Notes: generated from the letters alone by a model not told the origin. A stretch of 64,000 nucleotides of DNA from Geminisphaera colitermitum TAV2 (GCF_000171235.2 NZ_ABEA03000041.1:176561-240560), one strand, 5' to 3'; shown: positions 33,469 to 42,852, counted from the stretch's first letter. Program-made: numbers and translations.

Positions 33469-34656
33469 ATGACCACACCCGCCGTCCAGACCGATTTCCC
33501 GCTCATCCCCATTGAGACAGGCGAACTCTGGACCTCCCGCCAACGCCAAGCCTCCTCCATTCACGAAATCTCCTACCGCGCCTGCTTCAAACCCCAGCTC
33601 CCTGCGTATTTTATTTCCAAATACACACAACCCGGCGACACCGTTTACGACCCCTTTGCCGGACGCGGCACCACCGCCATTGAAGCCGCGCTCCACGGAC
33701 GCCGCGTAGCCACCAACGACATCAACCCCCTCGCCCGCATCCTCACCCAACCCCGCCTCGAACTCCCCGACCCCGACGCCATCCAAGCCCGCCTCGACTC
33801 ACTCGATCTCAACTCCCCTCCCCTCCCCCCCCCCGGAGCCACACCCGAACCCGACCTCAGCATGTTTTACGAAGCGCGGACCCTGAAAGAAATCTGCGCC
33901 CTCCGCCACTACCTCCACCAACGCCGCACCACTCACACCGAAGACCCCATTGACCGCTGGCTCCGCATGGTAGCCACCAACCGCCTCACCGGCCACTCCC
34001 CCGGCTTCTTCTCCGTTTACACCCTCCCCCCCAACCAAGCCACCAGCGCCAAACGCCAAATCCTCATCAACCAAAAACGCAAACAAGTCCCCCCCTACCG
34101 CGACGTCAAAAAACTCATCGCCAAAAAAACCCGCCAACTCCTCTCCGACCTCACCCCTGCGCAAACCACTGCCCTCCGCTCCGCTGCCCCCCACGCCCTC
34201 TATTCCGAAACCCCCGCGACCCACACCCCTGTCCTCCCCGACGCCAGCGTTGCCCTCACCATCACCTCCCCCCCCTTTCTCGACATCGTACAATACGACG
34301 ACGACAACTGGCTCCGCTGCTGGTTCAACCACATCGACACTGCGGCCATCACCCCCCGCATCACCATGACCCGCACCCTCCACATCTGGGCCGATTTCAT
34401 TCGCGACGTATTTGTTGAACTCCACCGCGTCACACGTCCCGGCGGCCACGTTGCCTTTGAAGTCGGCGAAATCCGCAAAGGCAAAATCCGCCTCGAAGAA
34501 ACCGTCGTCCCCGCCGCCGCCGCCGCCGGATTCCGCTGCGAAAAAATCCTCATCAACACCCAAACCTTCACCAAAACCGCCAACATCTGGGGCATTAAAA
34601 ACAACACTGCCGGCACCAACACCAACCGCATCGTCCTCCTCCAAAAACCCGCCTGA
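33469..34656 (+). CDS. Orphan site-specific DNA methyltransferase
   Basis: 395 residues. The SAM-binding motif DPFAGRGTTAIEAALHGRRVATNDINP lies near the N-terminus, and the catalytic motif ITSPPFLDIVQYD (TSPPF) near residue 265 is of the SPPY type that methylates exocyclic amines (N4-cytosine or N6-adenine). The C-terminal HRVTRPGGHVAFEVGEI completes the fold. No restriction nuclease is adjacent; the gene sits between pheT and gatC and shares their strand and codon style, so it is long resident. A C10 tract (33825-33834) codes LPPPG in the linker. Recognition site unknown. Confidence 0.85.
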   Translation: MTTPAVQTDFPLIPIETGELWTSRQRQASSIHEISYRACFKPQLPAYFISKYTQPGDTVYDPFAGRGTTAIEAALHGRRVATNDINPLARILTQPRLELPDPDAIQARLDSLDLNSPPLPPPGATPEPDLSMFYEARTLKEICALRHYLHQRRTTHTEDPIDRWLRMVATNRLTGHSPGFFSVYTLPPNQATSAKRQILINQKRKQVPPYRDVKKLIAKKTRQLLSDLTPAQTTALRSAAPHALYSETPATHTPVLPDASVALTITSPPFLDIVQYDDDNWLRCWFNHIDTAAITPRITMTRTLHIWADFIRDVFVELHRVTRPGGHVAFEVGEIRKGKIRLEETVVPAAAAAGFRCEKILINTQTFTKTANIWGIKNNTAGTNTNRIVLLQKPA

Positions 34657-34721
34657 TCTTCACAAAAAAAAATCGCCCTCCCTCCCCCCCCCCTCAACGA
34701 TACCACAATCACACTACTGCC
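34657..34721. repeat. Intergenic A-run and C10 tract upstream of gatC
   Basis: Between the methyltransferase stop and the gatC start lie an A9 run (34664-34672) and a C10 run (34684-34693). No gene or clear hairpin is visible. Confidence 0.6.
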
Positions 34722-35011
34722 ATGCCAACAGCCACCGATCTCAACATAGAACACGTCGCCCGCCTAGCCCGCATCGACCTCACCCCCGAAGAAAAAACCA
34801 CCTTTGCTGCCCAACTCGGCGACGTCCTCAAGCACATCGACAAACTCAAACAAATTGACGTCACGCACGTAGAACCCACTGCGCACGGCTTCCCCATTTA
34901 CAACGTCTGGCAAGCCGACGAACCCGGCCCCACCCTCCCCCCCCCGAAGCCCTCCGCAACGCCCCCGCCCAACGCGACAACATGATCTCCGTCCCCAAAG
35001 TCGTGGAATAA
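34722..35011 (+). CDS. gatC: Glu/Asp-tRNA(Gln/Asn) amidotransferase subunit C, frameshifted at a C9 tract
   Basis: LNIEHVARLARIDLTPEEKTTFAAQLGDVLKHIDKLKQIDVTHVEPTAHGFPIYNVWQADEPGPTL is a normal GatC. As written the frame then runs into KPSATPPPNATT and stops at 34985. In the frame one base over, after C9 (34937-34945), the sequence reads EALRNAPAQRDNMISVPKVVE and stops at 35011, the expected GatC C-terminus. One more C, or two fewer, restores the gene at about 96 residues. GatC holds GatA and GatB together in the amidotransferase that makes Gln-tRNA and Asn-tRNA by transamidation. Confidence 0.92.
34937..34945 (+). repeat. C9 homopolymer at the gatC frame break
   Basis: A nine-C run. Ten C would keep the correct reading frame. 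This is the shortest of the three frame-breaking tracts and the only one that is one base short instead of one too many. Confidence 0.93.
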
Positions 35012-35033
35012 TCCCCGTGCTTTTCCCAAATCA

Positions 35034-35219
35034 TTACACAGAGAACACAGAGAAAACACAAAGTTTGGGGAGGCCTACACGACTTCGCGTCTTCTTCCGT
35101 TAGTAAAAACTATTTAACTTAAGTAAATGATTCACAGAAACATTCATTCGCGAAAAAAAGCCTCATTCAGCAAGACAGACCTCCCCAACCTCTGTGCCTC
35201 CTCTGTGTCCTCTGTGTAA
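35034..35219. mobile_element. Palindromic ACACAGAG-word element, copy d (diverged)
   Basis: The ends TTACACAGAGAACACAGAG and CTCTGTGTCCTCTGTGTAA face each other. The interior (AACATTCATTCGCG) is recognisably related to the element at 7620-7848 but shortened. It fills the gap between gatC and gatA. Confidence 0.8.
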
Positions 35220-35240
35220 CACTTCCGATTTTCAACCCTT

Positions 35241-36719
35241 ATGATTTTCAAAACCATCACCGCACTCTCCGCCGCCCTTGCCGCGAAGCAAATCTCCTCC
35301 GTCGAACTCACCCAGGCCGTGATCGACCGCACCAACGCAGTTGAACCCAAAGTCAACGCCTTCAACTCCACCGACCCCTCCGACGCCCTCGCGCAAGCCG
35401 CCGCCTCCGACGCCCGCCGCGCCTCCGGCCACGCCCGCGGCCCCCTCGACGGCATCCCCATCGCCATCAAAGACGTCATTGCCGTCAAAGACCAACCCCT
35501 CACCGCATCGAGCAAAATCCTCGCCAACTACATCTCCCCCTACGACGCCACCGTCATCCAAAAACTTCGCCACGCCGGAGCCGTCATCTGGGGCCGCCTC
35601 AACCTCGACGAACTCGCCATGGGCTCGTCCACGGAGAACTCCGCCTTCAAGACCACCAGCAACCCCTACAACCTCGACTGCGTCCCCGGCGGCTCCTCAG
35701 GAGGCAGCGCCGCCGCCGTCGCCGCTGGCGAGGCCATTGCCACGCTCGGTTCCGACACCGGCGGTTCCATCCGCCAGCCCGCCGCCCTCTGCAACGTCGT
35801 CGGCATGAAACCCACCTACGGCCTCGTTTCCCGCTACGGCCTCGCCGCCTTTGCCAGTTCACTCGATCAGATCGGCCCCTTTGCCCGCACCGTCGAAGAC
35901 GCCGCCATCCTCCTGCAAACCATCGCCGGACACGACCCGCACGACTCCACCTCCTGCCAGGTCGCCATCCCCGATTACCGCGCCGCCCTCCACGCCAAAC
36001 ACAATTTCCACGCCGTCCCCCCCCCCCCCCCCCGTCGCCTGGGCATTCCCAAGGAATATTTCGGTGACGGCCTCGACCCCGAAGTCGGCGCCGCCGTCGA
36101 ACAAGCCATCGCGCACTACAAAAAACTCGGCTACGAAATCCGCGACGTATCCCTGCCCCACACCGAACACTGCCTCAGCGTTTATTACATCATTTCCACC
36201 GCCGAGTGCTCCTCCAACCTCGCCCGACTCGACGGCATCCGCTACGGCTACCGCTCGCCCAACGCCACCGACGCCGTTGACATTTACAGCAAAACCCGCG
36301 CCGAGGGATTTGGCCCCGAGGTCAAACGCCGCGTCATCCTCGGCACCTACGTCCTCAGCAGCGGCTTTTACGACGCCTATTACCTGCGCGCGCAAAAAGT
36401 CCGCACGCTGATCCGCCAGGACTTCCAAAAAGCCTTCGAGCAAGTCGATGCCATTGTCACCCCTACGAGCCCCACCCCCGCCTTCCGCAAAGGCGAACGC
36501 TCCGAAAACCTCATGGCCATGTATCTCTCCGACATCTACACTATCGGAGCCAACCTCGCAGGCATCCCCGGCATCAGCATCCCCTGCGGATTCAGCAAAG
36601 CCGGCCTCCCCATTGGCCTGCAACTCCTCGGCCAACCCCTCAAAGAAACCGACCTCTTCACCATCGCCCACGACTACGACGCGGCGCACGACTGGTCCAC
36701 CCGCCGCCCAAATCTCTGA
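35241..36719 (+). CDS. gatA: Glu/Asp-tRNA(Gln/Asn) amidotransferase subunit A
   Basis: 492 residues; the amidase that frees ammonia from glutamine. The Ser-cisSer-Lys triad is Lys77 (GIPIAIKDVI), Ser152 (PGGSSGGSAAA) and Ser176 (GSDTGGSIRQPA). QIGPFARTVEDAAILLQTIAGHDPHDSTS and PTSPTPAFRKGER..NLAGIPGISIPCGF are typical. A C17 tract (36017-36033) codes a VPPPPPRR insert at a surface turn before LGIPKEYFGDGLD and stays in frame. Palindromic repeats lie on both sides of the gene. Confidence 0.97.
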   Translation: MIFKTITALSAALAAKQISSVELTQAVIDRTNAVEPKVNAFNSTDPSDALAQAAASDARRASGHARGPLDGIPIAIKDVIAVKDQPLTASSKILANYISPYDATVIQKLRHAGAVIWGRLNLDELAMGSSTENSAFKTTSNPYNLDCVPGGSSGGSAAAVAAGEAIATLGSDTGGSIRQPAALCNVVGMKPTYGLVSRYGLAAFASSLDQIGPFARTVEDAAILLQTIAGHDPHDSTSCQVAIPDYRAALHAKHNFHAVPPPPPRRLGIPKEYFGDGLDPEVGAAVEQAIAHYKKLGYEIRDVSLPHTEHCLSVYYIISTAECSSNLARLDGIRYGYRSPNATDAVDIYSKTRAEGFGPEVKRRVILGTYVLSSGFYDAYYLRAQKVRTLIRQDFQKAFEQVDAIVTPTSPTPAFRKGERSENLMAMYLSDIYTIGANLAGIPGISIPCGFSKAGLPIGLQLLGQPLKETDLFTIAHDYDAAHDWSTRRPNL

Positions 36720-36722
36720 AAA

Positions 36723-36882
36723 TTACACAGAGGACACGGAGAAAACACAGAGTTTTGGGAGGCCCAAACGACTCCGACAAATCAATGTTTCCAAAAACAA
36801 AAAAAACACCTCGCCAATGAACCTCCCCTTTCGCCGGACGGCCCCCCCCAACCTCTGTGCCTCCTCTGTGCCCTCTGTGTAA
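36723..36882. mobile_element. Palindromic ACACAGAGG-word element, copy e (diverged)
   Basis: TTACACAGAGGACACGGAG faces CTCTGTGCCCTCTGTGTAA across an interior containing an A-rich stretch and a C8 run (36842-36849). It starts 4 bases after the gatA stop and ends 36 bases before gatB. Confidence 0.8.
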
Positions 36883-36918
36883 CTTTCAGAAAAACACTCA
36901 CCACTCACTACTTCCTCC

Positions 36919-38391
36919 ATGAACTACGAAGCCGTCATCGGACTAGAGGTCCACATCCAGCTCAAGACCCAGACCAAAATGTTCACCCGCGCCCCTGCAG
37001 GCTACGGACACGAACCCAACACCCTTACCGACCCCGTTGTTCTCGCCCTGCCCGGTGCGCTACCTGTCCTCAACAAGGCCGCCATCGATCAAATCATCAA
37101 AGCCGGTCTCCTCGTAGGCTGCCGCATTGCTGACGAATGCCGCTGGGACCGCAAAAACTACTTCTATCCCGACTCCCCCAAAAACTACCAGCTCACCCAG
37201 CAAGCCCACCCCATCTGCCTCGGCGGCGAAGTCGAAATCGAACTCCCCGGCCCCGCGCGCAACATTCAGGGCGAACACAAAAAAATCCCCCTCAATCACA
37301 TCCACCTCGAAGAAGACGTCGGCAAACTCAACCACCACGCCACCGGCTCCCTTGTCGATTACAACCGCGCCGGCACCCCCCTCATGGAGCTTGTCACCGA
37401 ACCGGCACTACACACTGCCGACGAAGCCTACGCCTTCCTCACCTCCCTCCGCGCCATCATGGTCCAGGGCGGCGTCTCCGACTGCGACATGGAAAAAGGC
37501 CAGATGCGCTGCGACGCCAACGTCTCCATCCGACCCGTAGGCTGCACCACACTCGGCACCAAAGTTGAGATGAAGAACCTCAACTCCATCTCCTACGTCC
37601 GCGACGGCATTGCCCACGAAATCAAACGCCAGATCGCCCTCGTCCAATCCGGTGGCCAGGTCGTGCAGGAAACCCGTGACTACGACGGCCTCACCGGCGC
37701 CTCGCAATCCCTCCGCACCAAGGAAGACGCGCACGACTACCGTTATTTTCCCGACCCCGACCTCATGCCCGTCCGCGTCGATGAAACCTGGAAATCATCC
37801 ATCGCTGCCACGCTTCCCGAACGCCCCTTCGACCGCCAGCGCCGCCTCATGGCCGACTACAAACTCCCCTACACCATCACCTCCGTCCTCATCTGGGACA
37901 AACCCCTCGCCGACTACTACGACACCGCCATAAAACTCGCCGGCCCCGCCGCCGCCACGCTCGCCCAACCCCTCGGCAACTGGATCACCAACGACCTCCT
38001 CCGCGAACTCGGCGCAACGCACGCCACCTTTGACGAAGCCGCCGCGAAAATCCCCCCGGCCAACCTCGTCGCCCTCGTCCGCCTGATTGCCGACGGCCTT
38101 CTCACGAACAACACCGCGAAGGAAGTTTTTGCCGAAATGTTCGCCACCGGCGACTCCCCCGAAACCATCGCCGACCGCCGCGGCCTGAAGTCCGTTCCTA
38201 CCGACACAGGCGAGCTTGAACAATGGTGCCGCGACGCCATCGCCGCCAACGAGAAGGCCGCGACCGAATTCCGAGCTGGCAAAGAAAGCGCCATCAACGG
38301 CCTCAAAGGCCCCGTGATGAAAGCCAGCCGCGGCAAAGCCAACCCCGCCGAAGTGGACAAAACCCTCCGCCGCCTGCTGGCCTCCGGCTAA
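36919..38391 (+). CDS. gatB: Glu/Asp-tRNA(Gln/Asn) amidotransferase subunit B
   Basis: 490 residues; the kinase and tRNA-binding subunit that activates Glu/Asp on tRNA. YEAVIGLEVHIQLKTQTKMF, NKAAIDQIIKAGLLVGC, RKNYFYPDSPKNYQLTQQAHPICLGG, VDYNRAGTPLMELVTEP, MRCDANVSIRPVG and the DYRYFPDPDLMP segment are GatB hallmarks; the C-terminal YqeY-like tail (ATEFRAGKESAINGLKGPVMKASRGKANPAEVDKTLRRLL) is complete. No homopolymer tract. Last of the gatC-gatA-gatB set. Confidence 0.97.
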   Translation: MNYEAVIGLEVHIQLKTQTKMFTRAPAGYGHEPNTLTDPVVLALPGALPVLNKAAIDQIIKAGLLVGCRIADECRWDRKNYFYPDSPKNYQLTQQAHPICLGGEVEIELPGPARNIQGEHKKIPLNHIHLEEDVGKLNHHATGSLVDYNRAGTPLMELVTEPALHTADEAYAFLTSLRAIMVQGGVSDCDMEKGQMRCDANVSIRPVGCTTLGTKVEMKNLNSISYVRDGIAHEIKRQIALVQSGGQVVQETRDYDGLTGASQSLRTKEDAHDYRYFPDPDLMPVRVDETWKSSIAATLPERPFDRQRRLMADYKLPYTITSVLIWDKPLADYYDTAIKLAGPAAATLAQPLGNWITNDLLRELGATHATFDEAAAKIPPANLVALVRLIADGLLTNNTAKEVFAEMFATGDSPETIADRRGLKSVPTDTGELEQWCRDAIAANEKAATEFRAGKESAINGLKGPVMKASRGKANPAEVDKTLRRLLASG

Positions 38392-38527
38392 GCCTCGCCC
38401 CCTGCATATATCCTATACCAAAAAACTCTCGCTCTCGCCCTTAACCATGCACATCAACCTCACTTTGTTTTCTCAATTACTCGGGAACTAACAACCAGAT
38501 CATAAACCATTTCGCGCAGCATCGCCC

Positions 38528-40483
38528 ATGTCATCGTCTCAAGCCTCGCCAACCGCCATCATCATCGCACAGGGCAAGCTACTCGACTTCATCGACGGCA
38601 TCACTCAGCGCGACGAAACTCCCGAGGAATACGTCCGGCAGGAAATCGCCAAGTCGCTTGTGCGCGAATACGGCTACGGCAAACAGGATATTGCGGTCGA
38701 ATTCAAGGTGAAGCTCGGCAGCTCCTCGAAACGCGCCGACCTCGTGATATTCCCATCGGGAAGTGGGCACTCACAGGAAAACGCGCTCATGATCGTCGAG
38801 TGCAAACGGCAGGATGTGAAGCCCGCCGACAAAAAGGATGGTGTGGCCCAACTCGAAAGCTACCTCGCCGCCTGCCCCAACGCAAAATTTGGCATGTGGA
38901 CGAATGGACTGGAACGCATCTGCTACCGTGTCGTCGTGAGAAAAGGCGAACGCACCGTCGCCGAGATTCCCGATCTGCCCACGTTTGGCCGCGACGAAGA
39001 GGATGCCGAGCGTCCGCTCTTCGACCAGCTCAAGCCTGCCACCAGCGACGCCCTGCTCTTCGCCTTCCGCCGTTGCCACAACTACATCGCCGGCAACCAA
39101 GGGCTGCAAAAACCCCAGGCATTCTGGGAACTGCTCAAACTCATCTTCTGCAAAATCCATGATGAACGCCACAACGAGGAAGTGCAGTTCTATGCCGGAG
39201 CCACTGAACGCCAGAGCGTGAATGGTCACCTCAAGGTCAAGGAGCGCATTGAGACTCTGTGGACGGAAGTCAAAAGCGACTATGGTGCCATCTTCAGCCC
39301 GGCCGAAGGCATCGGCTTGGAGCCGCGTGTCCTCGCCTATCTTGTCTCCCAACTCCAGATGTATTCCCTGCTGGAAAGCGACGTGGATGTGAAGGGCCGC
39401 GCCTATGAGGAAATCGTCGGCTCCAATCTCCGAGGTGACCGCGGCGAATTTTTCACCCCGCGCAACATCTGCCAAATGGCCATTGCCATGCTTGATCCCG
39501 GCGAGCACCAGCTCATCCTTGACCCCTGCTGCGGCACGGGTGGATTCCTCATCACGGCGATGAACCACGTCATCGAAAAAATCCGTGACGCAGAGGTAAA
39601 GAAGTGGAAGGGCAAACCCGAACGCGCTCTTGAGCCTATCCGCGCCCGCATTCAGAAATTCGCCTCCAAATTTATCGCTGGCATCGATTTTAACCCCGAA
39701 CTCGTAAAAGCCTCCAAGATGAACATGGTGATGAACAATGATGGCGCGGGCGGGCTCTTTCAGGCCAATTCCCTCGAAAATCCCGCCGTCTGGTCGTCCG
39801 ATCTCCGCGCTCGCAACCTTATGGGCAAGGTGGACCTCCTCTTTACCAATCCCCCCTTCGGCTCGAAAATTCCCATCACCGATCCCGCCATTCTTGAACA
39901 ATACGACCTTGGCCACGCTTGGAGTTACGACAAGACCTCCGACCGCTGGATGATGCAGGCGGGCACCGTGAAATCCCAGCCTCCGGAAATCCTTTTCATC
40001 GAACGCTGCGTGAAATTTCTCCGCTCCGGCGGACGTTGTGCAATTGTCCTGCCCGATGGTATTCTCGGCTCGCCCGGCCTCGGCTATGTGCGTGAATGGA
40101 TTCTCCGCCATGCCAGAATTCTTGCCAGCATCGACCTTCATCCCGACACCTTCCAACCGCTTGTCAGCATCCAGACCAGTGTTCTCGTGCTGGAGCGCAA
40201 AGACCAGCAACTTGTCGCCATTGAGCAGGCGGCGGGAAAGCTCAACGACTACTGCGTCTTCATGGCCGTCGCCAATCACATCGGACACGATAAACGCGGC
40301 AACAAAACCTACGTTCGCAACAAGGACGGCAGCGAACTCGTCCGGGAGCTCGTTCGCTCCGTGCTGGAATATGAAAATGGCATCCCGGTCTATAAATCCC
40401 AGCGCGTGCAGATGAAAGAAGTGGATGACAACACTCAACAAATCGCGCACCAATTCCGCCAATGGCTATCCGAGCAAGACTAG
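38528..40483 (+). CDS. Restriction-modification fusion: N-terminal nuclease domain plus N6-adenine methylase (HsdM-like)
   Basis: 651 residues. The N-terminus carries an HsdR_N-like PD-(D/E)XK nuclease core: RADLVIFPSG (Asp71) and LMIVECKRQD (Glu91, Lys93). Next comes an HsdM N-terminal helical region, then the methylase: DPCCGTGGFLITAMNHVIEK (SAM site near 332) and LLFTNPPFGSK (NPPF, Asn441). One protein thus holds both nuclease and methylase parts, as in BcgI-type (type IIB) A subunits; no separate HsdR gene is present. The specificity gene overlaps its end by 22 bases. It has no C/G run of 8 or more, unlike nearby core genes. Confidence 0.85.
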   Translation: MSSSQASPTAIIIAQGKLLDFIDGITQRDETPEEYVRQEIAKSLVREYGYGKQDIAVEFKVKLGSSSKRADLVIFPSGSGHSQENALMIVECKRQDVKPADKKDGVAQLESYLAACPNAKFGMWTNGLERICYRVVVRKGERTVAEIPDLPTFGRDEEDAERPLFDQLKPATSDALLFAFRRCHNYIAGNQGLQKPQAFWELLKLIFCKIHDERHNEEVQFYAGATERQSVNGHLKVKERIETLWTEVKSDYGAIFSPAEGIGLEPRVLAYLVSQLQMYSLLESDVDVKGRAYEEIVGSNLRGDRGEFFTPRNICQMAIAMLDPGEHQLILDPCCGTGGFLITAMNHVIEKIRDAEVKKWKGKPERALEPIRARIQKFASKFIAGIDFNPELVKASKMNMVMNNDGAGGLFQANSLENPAVWSSDLRARNLMGKVDLLFTNPPFGSKIPITDPAILEQYDLGHAWSYDKTSDRWMMQAGTVKSQPPEILFIERCVKFLRSGGRCAIVLPDGILGSPGLGYVREWILRHARILASIDLHPDTFQPLVSIQTSVLVLERKDQQLVAIEQAAGKLNDYCVFMAVANHIGHDKRGNKTYVRNKDGSELVRELVRSVLEYENGIPVYKSQRVQMKEVDDNTQQIAHQFRQWLSEQD

Positions 40484-41934
40484 TCGCCCCGCCTCCCCCC
40501 GCGCCCGATCCGCTGCCCGAAATCGCGCCTAAGTGGACGGCGGTCCCCGCGCATCTTCTTTGGCAAGGCGACCGCCGCATGGAAGGAGAAACGTGGCTGT
40601 CCAGCGGTTACGGCCTCGCCGTCGCGTTGCGGGAGCGTGCCGTGGGCTGGAAAAAATTTGAACAACTTGCCCGAGTGACAATGCCAGGACGCACAAAGGG
40701 AATTCTAGTGTCGTCAGAGAAGGGAACACCCTTCCTTGCTGCAACACAGGTTTTTGATATTCGCCCAGTGCCTCGAAAATGGCTGGCGGTCGACAGGATT
40801 AATAATGCTCGGTCTCTTTTTATATCAGAAGGAACGATTCTTGTTACCCGTTCGGGTAATGTCGGGCGATCAACTTTGACGACTGATACGATAAAAGAAA
40901 TTCTTTGTTCTGATGACCTCCTTCGCGTCGAAGCGCGGGAACCGGAGCAATGGGGATGGCTTTACGCCTATCTTCGCTCGCCGCAGGCACGGGCGATGAT
41001 GACCGGCGCGCAATACGGCCATATCATCAAGCATCTCGAATGCGAGCACCTCAACGCCCTGCCCGTGCCCGTCGTGCGCAAGGGCATTGCCGCCGATTTC
41101 CAAAAACGCACGCAAGCCATTCTCGACTCCCGCAACCGTGCCCATCGCCTCACACTCGAAGCGGAAGAACGGTTTGAGCAGACACTCGGCCCATTAAAAG
41201 TGAAGGACTGGGGCGAAGCTGGTTTCGACATTCGGGCGTCCCTTCTCTTCGGTGATCGTCGCCGTCTTGAAGCCACTCCTCATAACCCCGGCGTCGCCAC
41301 CATCCGCCGCCATTTGGCGAAAAACGGAAAGGGACTTTTTACCGTAGCTCGCGCAGGTTTCGACGTTTGGTTGCCAAGCCGTTTCAAACGCATTCCAGCC
41401 GAGGACGGAATTGAGTTAGTGGACAGCTCCGCTGTTTTTGAAACCAATCCAGACCACAACAAACGCATTGCCGACGGCGATTTTGGTGACGCCTTCAATG
41501 GACGAGTGAAGGCCGGTTGGCTTTTGATGGCGCGTTCAGGCCAGACCTATGGCATTAACGGCAACGTCGCCTTTGCGACTGTCGCGCACGAAAACCGAGC
41601 GGTTTCCGATGACTTGCTCCGTATTGCCCCCAATAAAGAATCAAAAATGCGAGCCGGCTATCTGTTCGTCGCGCTTTCGCATCCGCTGCTTGGTCGCCCG
41701 CTCGTCAAGTCTCTCGCCTATGGCTCAAGTATTCCGCATATCGACGCTGCCGATTTACTTTTGCTCGAAATCGTCCGTCTCCCCTCCCGTGAGGAAAACG
41801 CCATCGCCGACCTGGCTGAGGAATCCGCCGCCGAGCGCGCGCGGGCCGACGTGCTGGAACGCAAACTGGCCGACGACGCCAGCTTGCTGATTGAAAAGTT
41901 TCTCTCCGGCTCCATTGCCGAATTTGAAGTTTGA
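40462..41934 (+). CDS. Restriction-modification specificity subunit (HsdS/BcgIB-like)
   Basis: 490 residues with two similar halves. Each has a target-recognition-like region and a coiled segment: LVTRSGNVGRSTLTTDTIKEILCSDDLLRVEA..HIIKHLECEHLNALPVPVV..RNRAHRLTLEAEERFEQ, and WLLMARSGQTYGINGNVAFATVAHENRAVSDDLLRIAPN..SIPHIDAADLLLLEIVRLP..RADVLERKLADDASLLIEKF. This is the layout of type I S subunits and BcgIB, which would give a bipartite target site. Translation is coupled to the fusion gene by the overlap. Confidence 0.85.
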   Translation: MAIRARLVAPPPPAPDPLPEIAPKWTAVPAHLLWQGDRRMEGETWLSSGYGLAVALRERAVGWKKFEQLARVTMPGRTKGILVSSEKGTPFLAATQVFDIRPVPRKWLAVDRINNARSLFISEGTILVTRSGNVGRSTLTTDTIKEILCSDDLLRVEAREPEQWGWLYAYLRSPQARAMMTGAQYGHIIKHLECEHLNALPVPVVRKGIAADFQKRTQAILDSRNRAHRLTLEAEERFEQTLGPLKVKDWGEAGFDIRASLLFGDRRRLEATPHNPGVATIRRHLAKNGKGLFTVARAGFDVWLPSRFKRIPAEDGIELVDSSAVFETNPDHNKRIADGDFGDAFNGRVKAGWLLMARSGQTYGINGNVAFATVAHENRAVSDDLLRIAPNKESKMRAGYLFVALSHPLLGRPLVKSLAYGSSIPHIDAADLLLLEIVRLPSREENAIADLAEESAAERARADVLERKLADDASLLIEKFLSGSIAEFEV

Positions 41935-41936
41935 AG

Positions 41937-42786
41937 ATGCCCAATCCAAAATCGATGGGGATGAAACCGCTTCACTGTTTTTCGCCATTGCTGTCCACGT
42001 TTGATCAAAAATCCTGGCTCCCTCCCCTGCAAAAGCAGTCATCCACAGATATCGGCGCGTATCAATTTCACACCTACATCGTTTTGGAGGACATGCGCCA
42101 AGGCGGACTAAAAGATCTTTACAAGGAAGCATGGCGTCAGGTCCGACAGGGTGATCCCGACAAAACCGCTTATCATCAGCGAAGCCGGCATGTGGAAGTG
42201 GGGACCGACGAAGGAAACCAAGACCGGCGCGGCCAACAATGCCTGGGACCGCGAGAATCCATGGGCCTATGGTGTATTCATGGCCGAATACGCCATCCAG
42301 TCGATCGAGGTCGGCACATGGAGCGTGCTAGCCTGGATGCTCGACGACAATTCACACCATGGTTTCAACTGGGGCATGTGGACTTCGAAGGCGGACGGCA
42401 TGAAGCTGCGCCCGTGGTTTTACACTTGGTCACTCTTAACCGGTGCGTTTCCAGCGGGCAGTAAATTTCAGAAAGTATATTCACCTCCCGTTTATGCCAA
42501 CCTACGGATACTTGCAGCCAAACTACCTGACGCCACCAAAGCGCCAAACGCCGACAACAACGCGTGGTCCATCCTGATTGTGAACAATGGCGAAAAACAC
42601 TCGCGCATCCGCGTGCGAGTTCCCGGCGTCACCGCGCAACAGACCGCCGTTTACACCTACGCCAGACAAGCCGCCAGGGTGGATGCAGACGGCTTCCCCG
42701 TGCCCGTTGCCACAACGACAATAAATCTGGATGACGGCTTCCCCATGAGTTTCCCGCCGCAAAGCGTCACGATCATTATGCCGTAA
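41937..42786 (+). pseudogene. Remnant of a clan GH-A-like glycoside hydrolase
   Basis: IGAYQFHTYIVLEDMRQGGLKDLYKEAWRQVRQGDP (about 42050-42160) continues, after a one-base shift near 42155, as KPLIISEAGMWKWGPTKETKTG..NPWAYGVFMAEYAIQSIEVGTWSVLAWMLDDNSHHGFNWGMW and a beta-sandwich tail to the stop at 42786. ISEAG resembles a strand-7 nucleophile. The N-terminal two thirds of the barrel are missing and the frame is broken, so the gene is dead. It directly follows the restriction-modification cassette, whose arrival may have removed the 5' part. Confidence 0.7.
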
Positions 42787-42852
42787 AATTCCTCTGACCG
42801 GCGCCCACGCAACGTCCACCACGAACCGGCGCGGCGCGCCTTCACTCCGTAT

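Noticed and set aside
22632..34945. Treating purD, pheT and gatC as pseudogenes
   Set aside because: Both sides of each break code intact conserved protein and all breaks lie exactly in homopolymers, so the genes are more likely functional with an uncertain tract length; sequencing error at homopolymers remains an open explanation.
38528..41934. Complete type I restriction system
   Set aside because: No HsdR helicase/translocase gene is present; a nuclease core is fused to the methylase instead.
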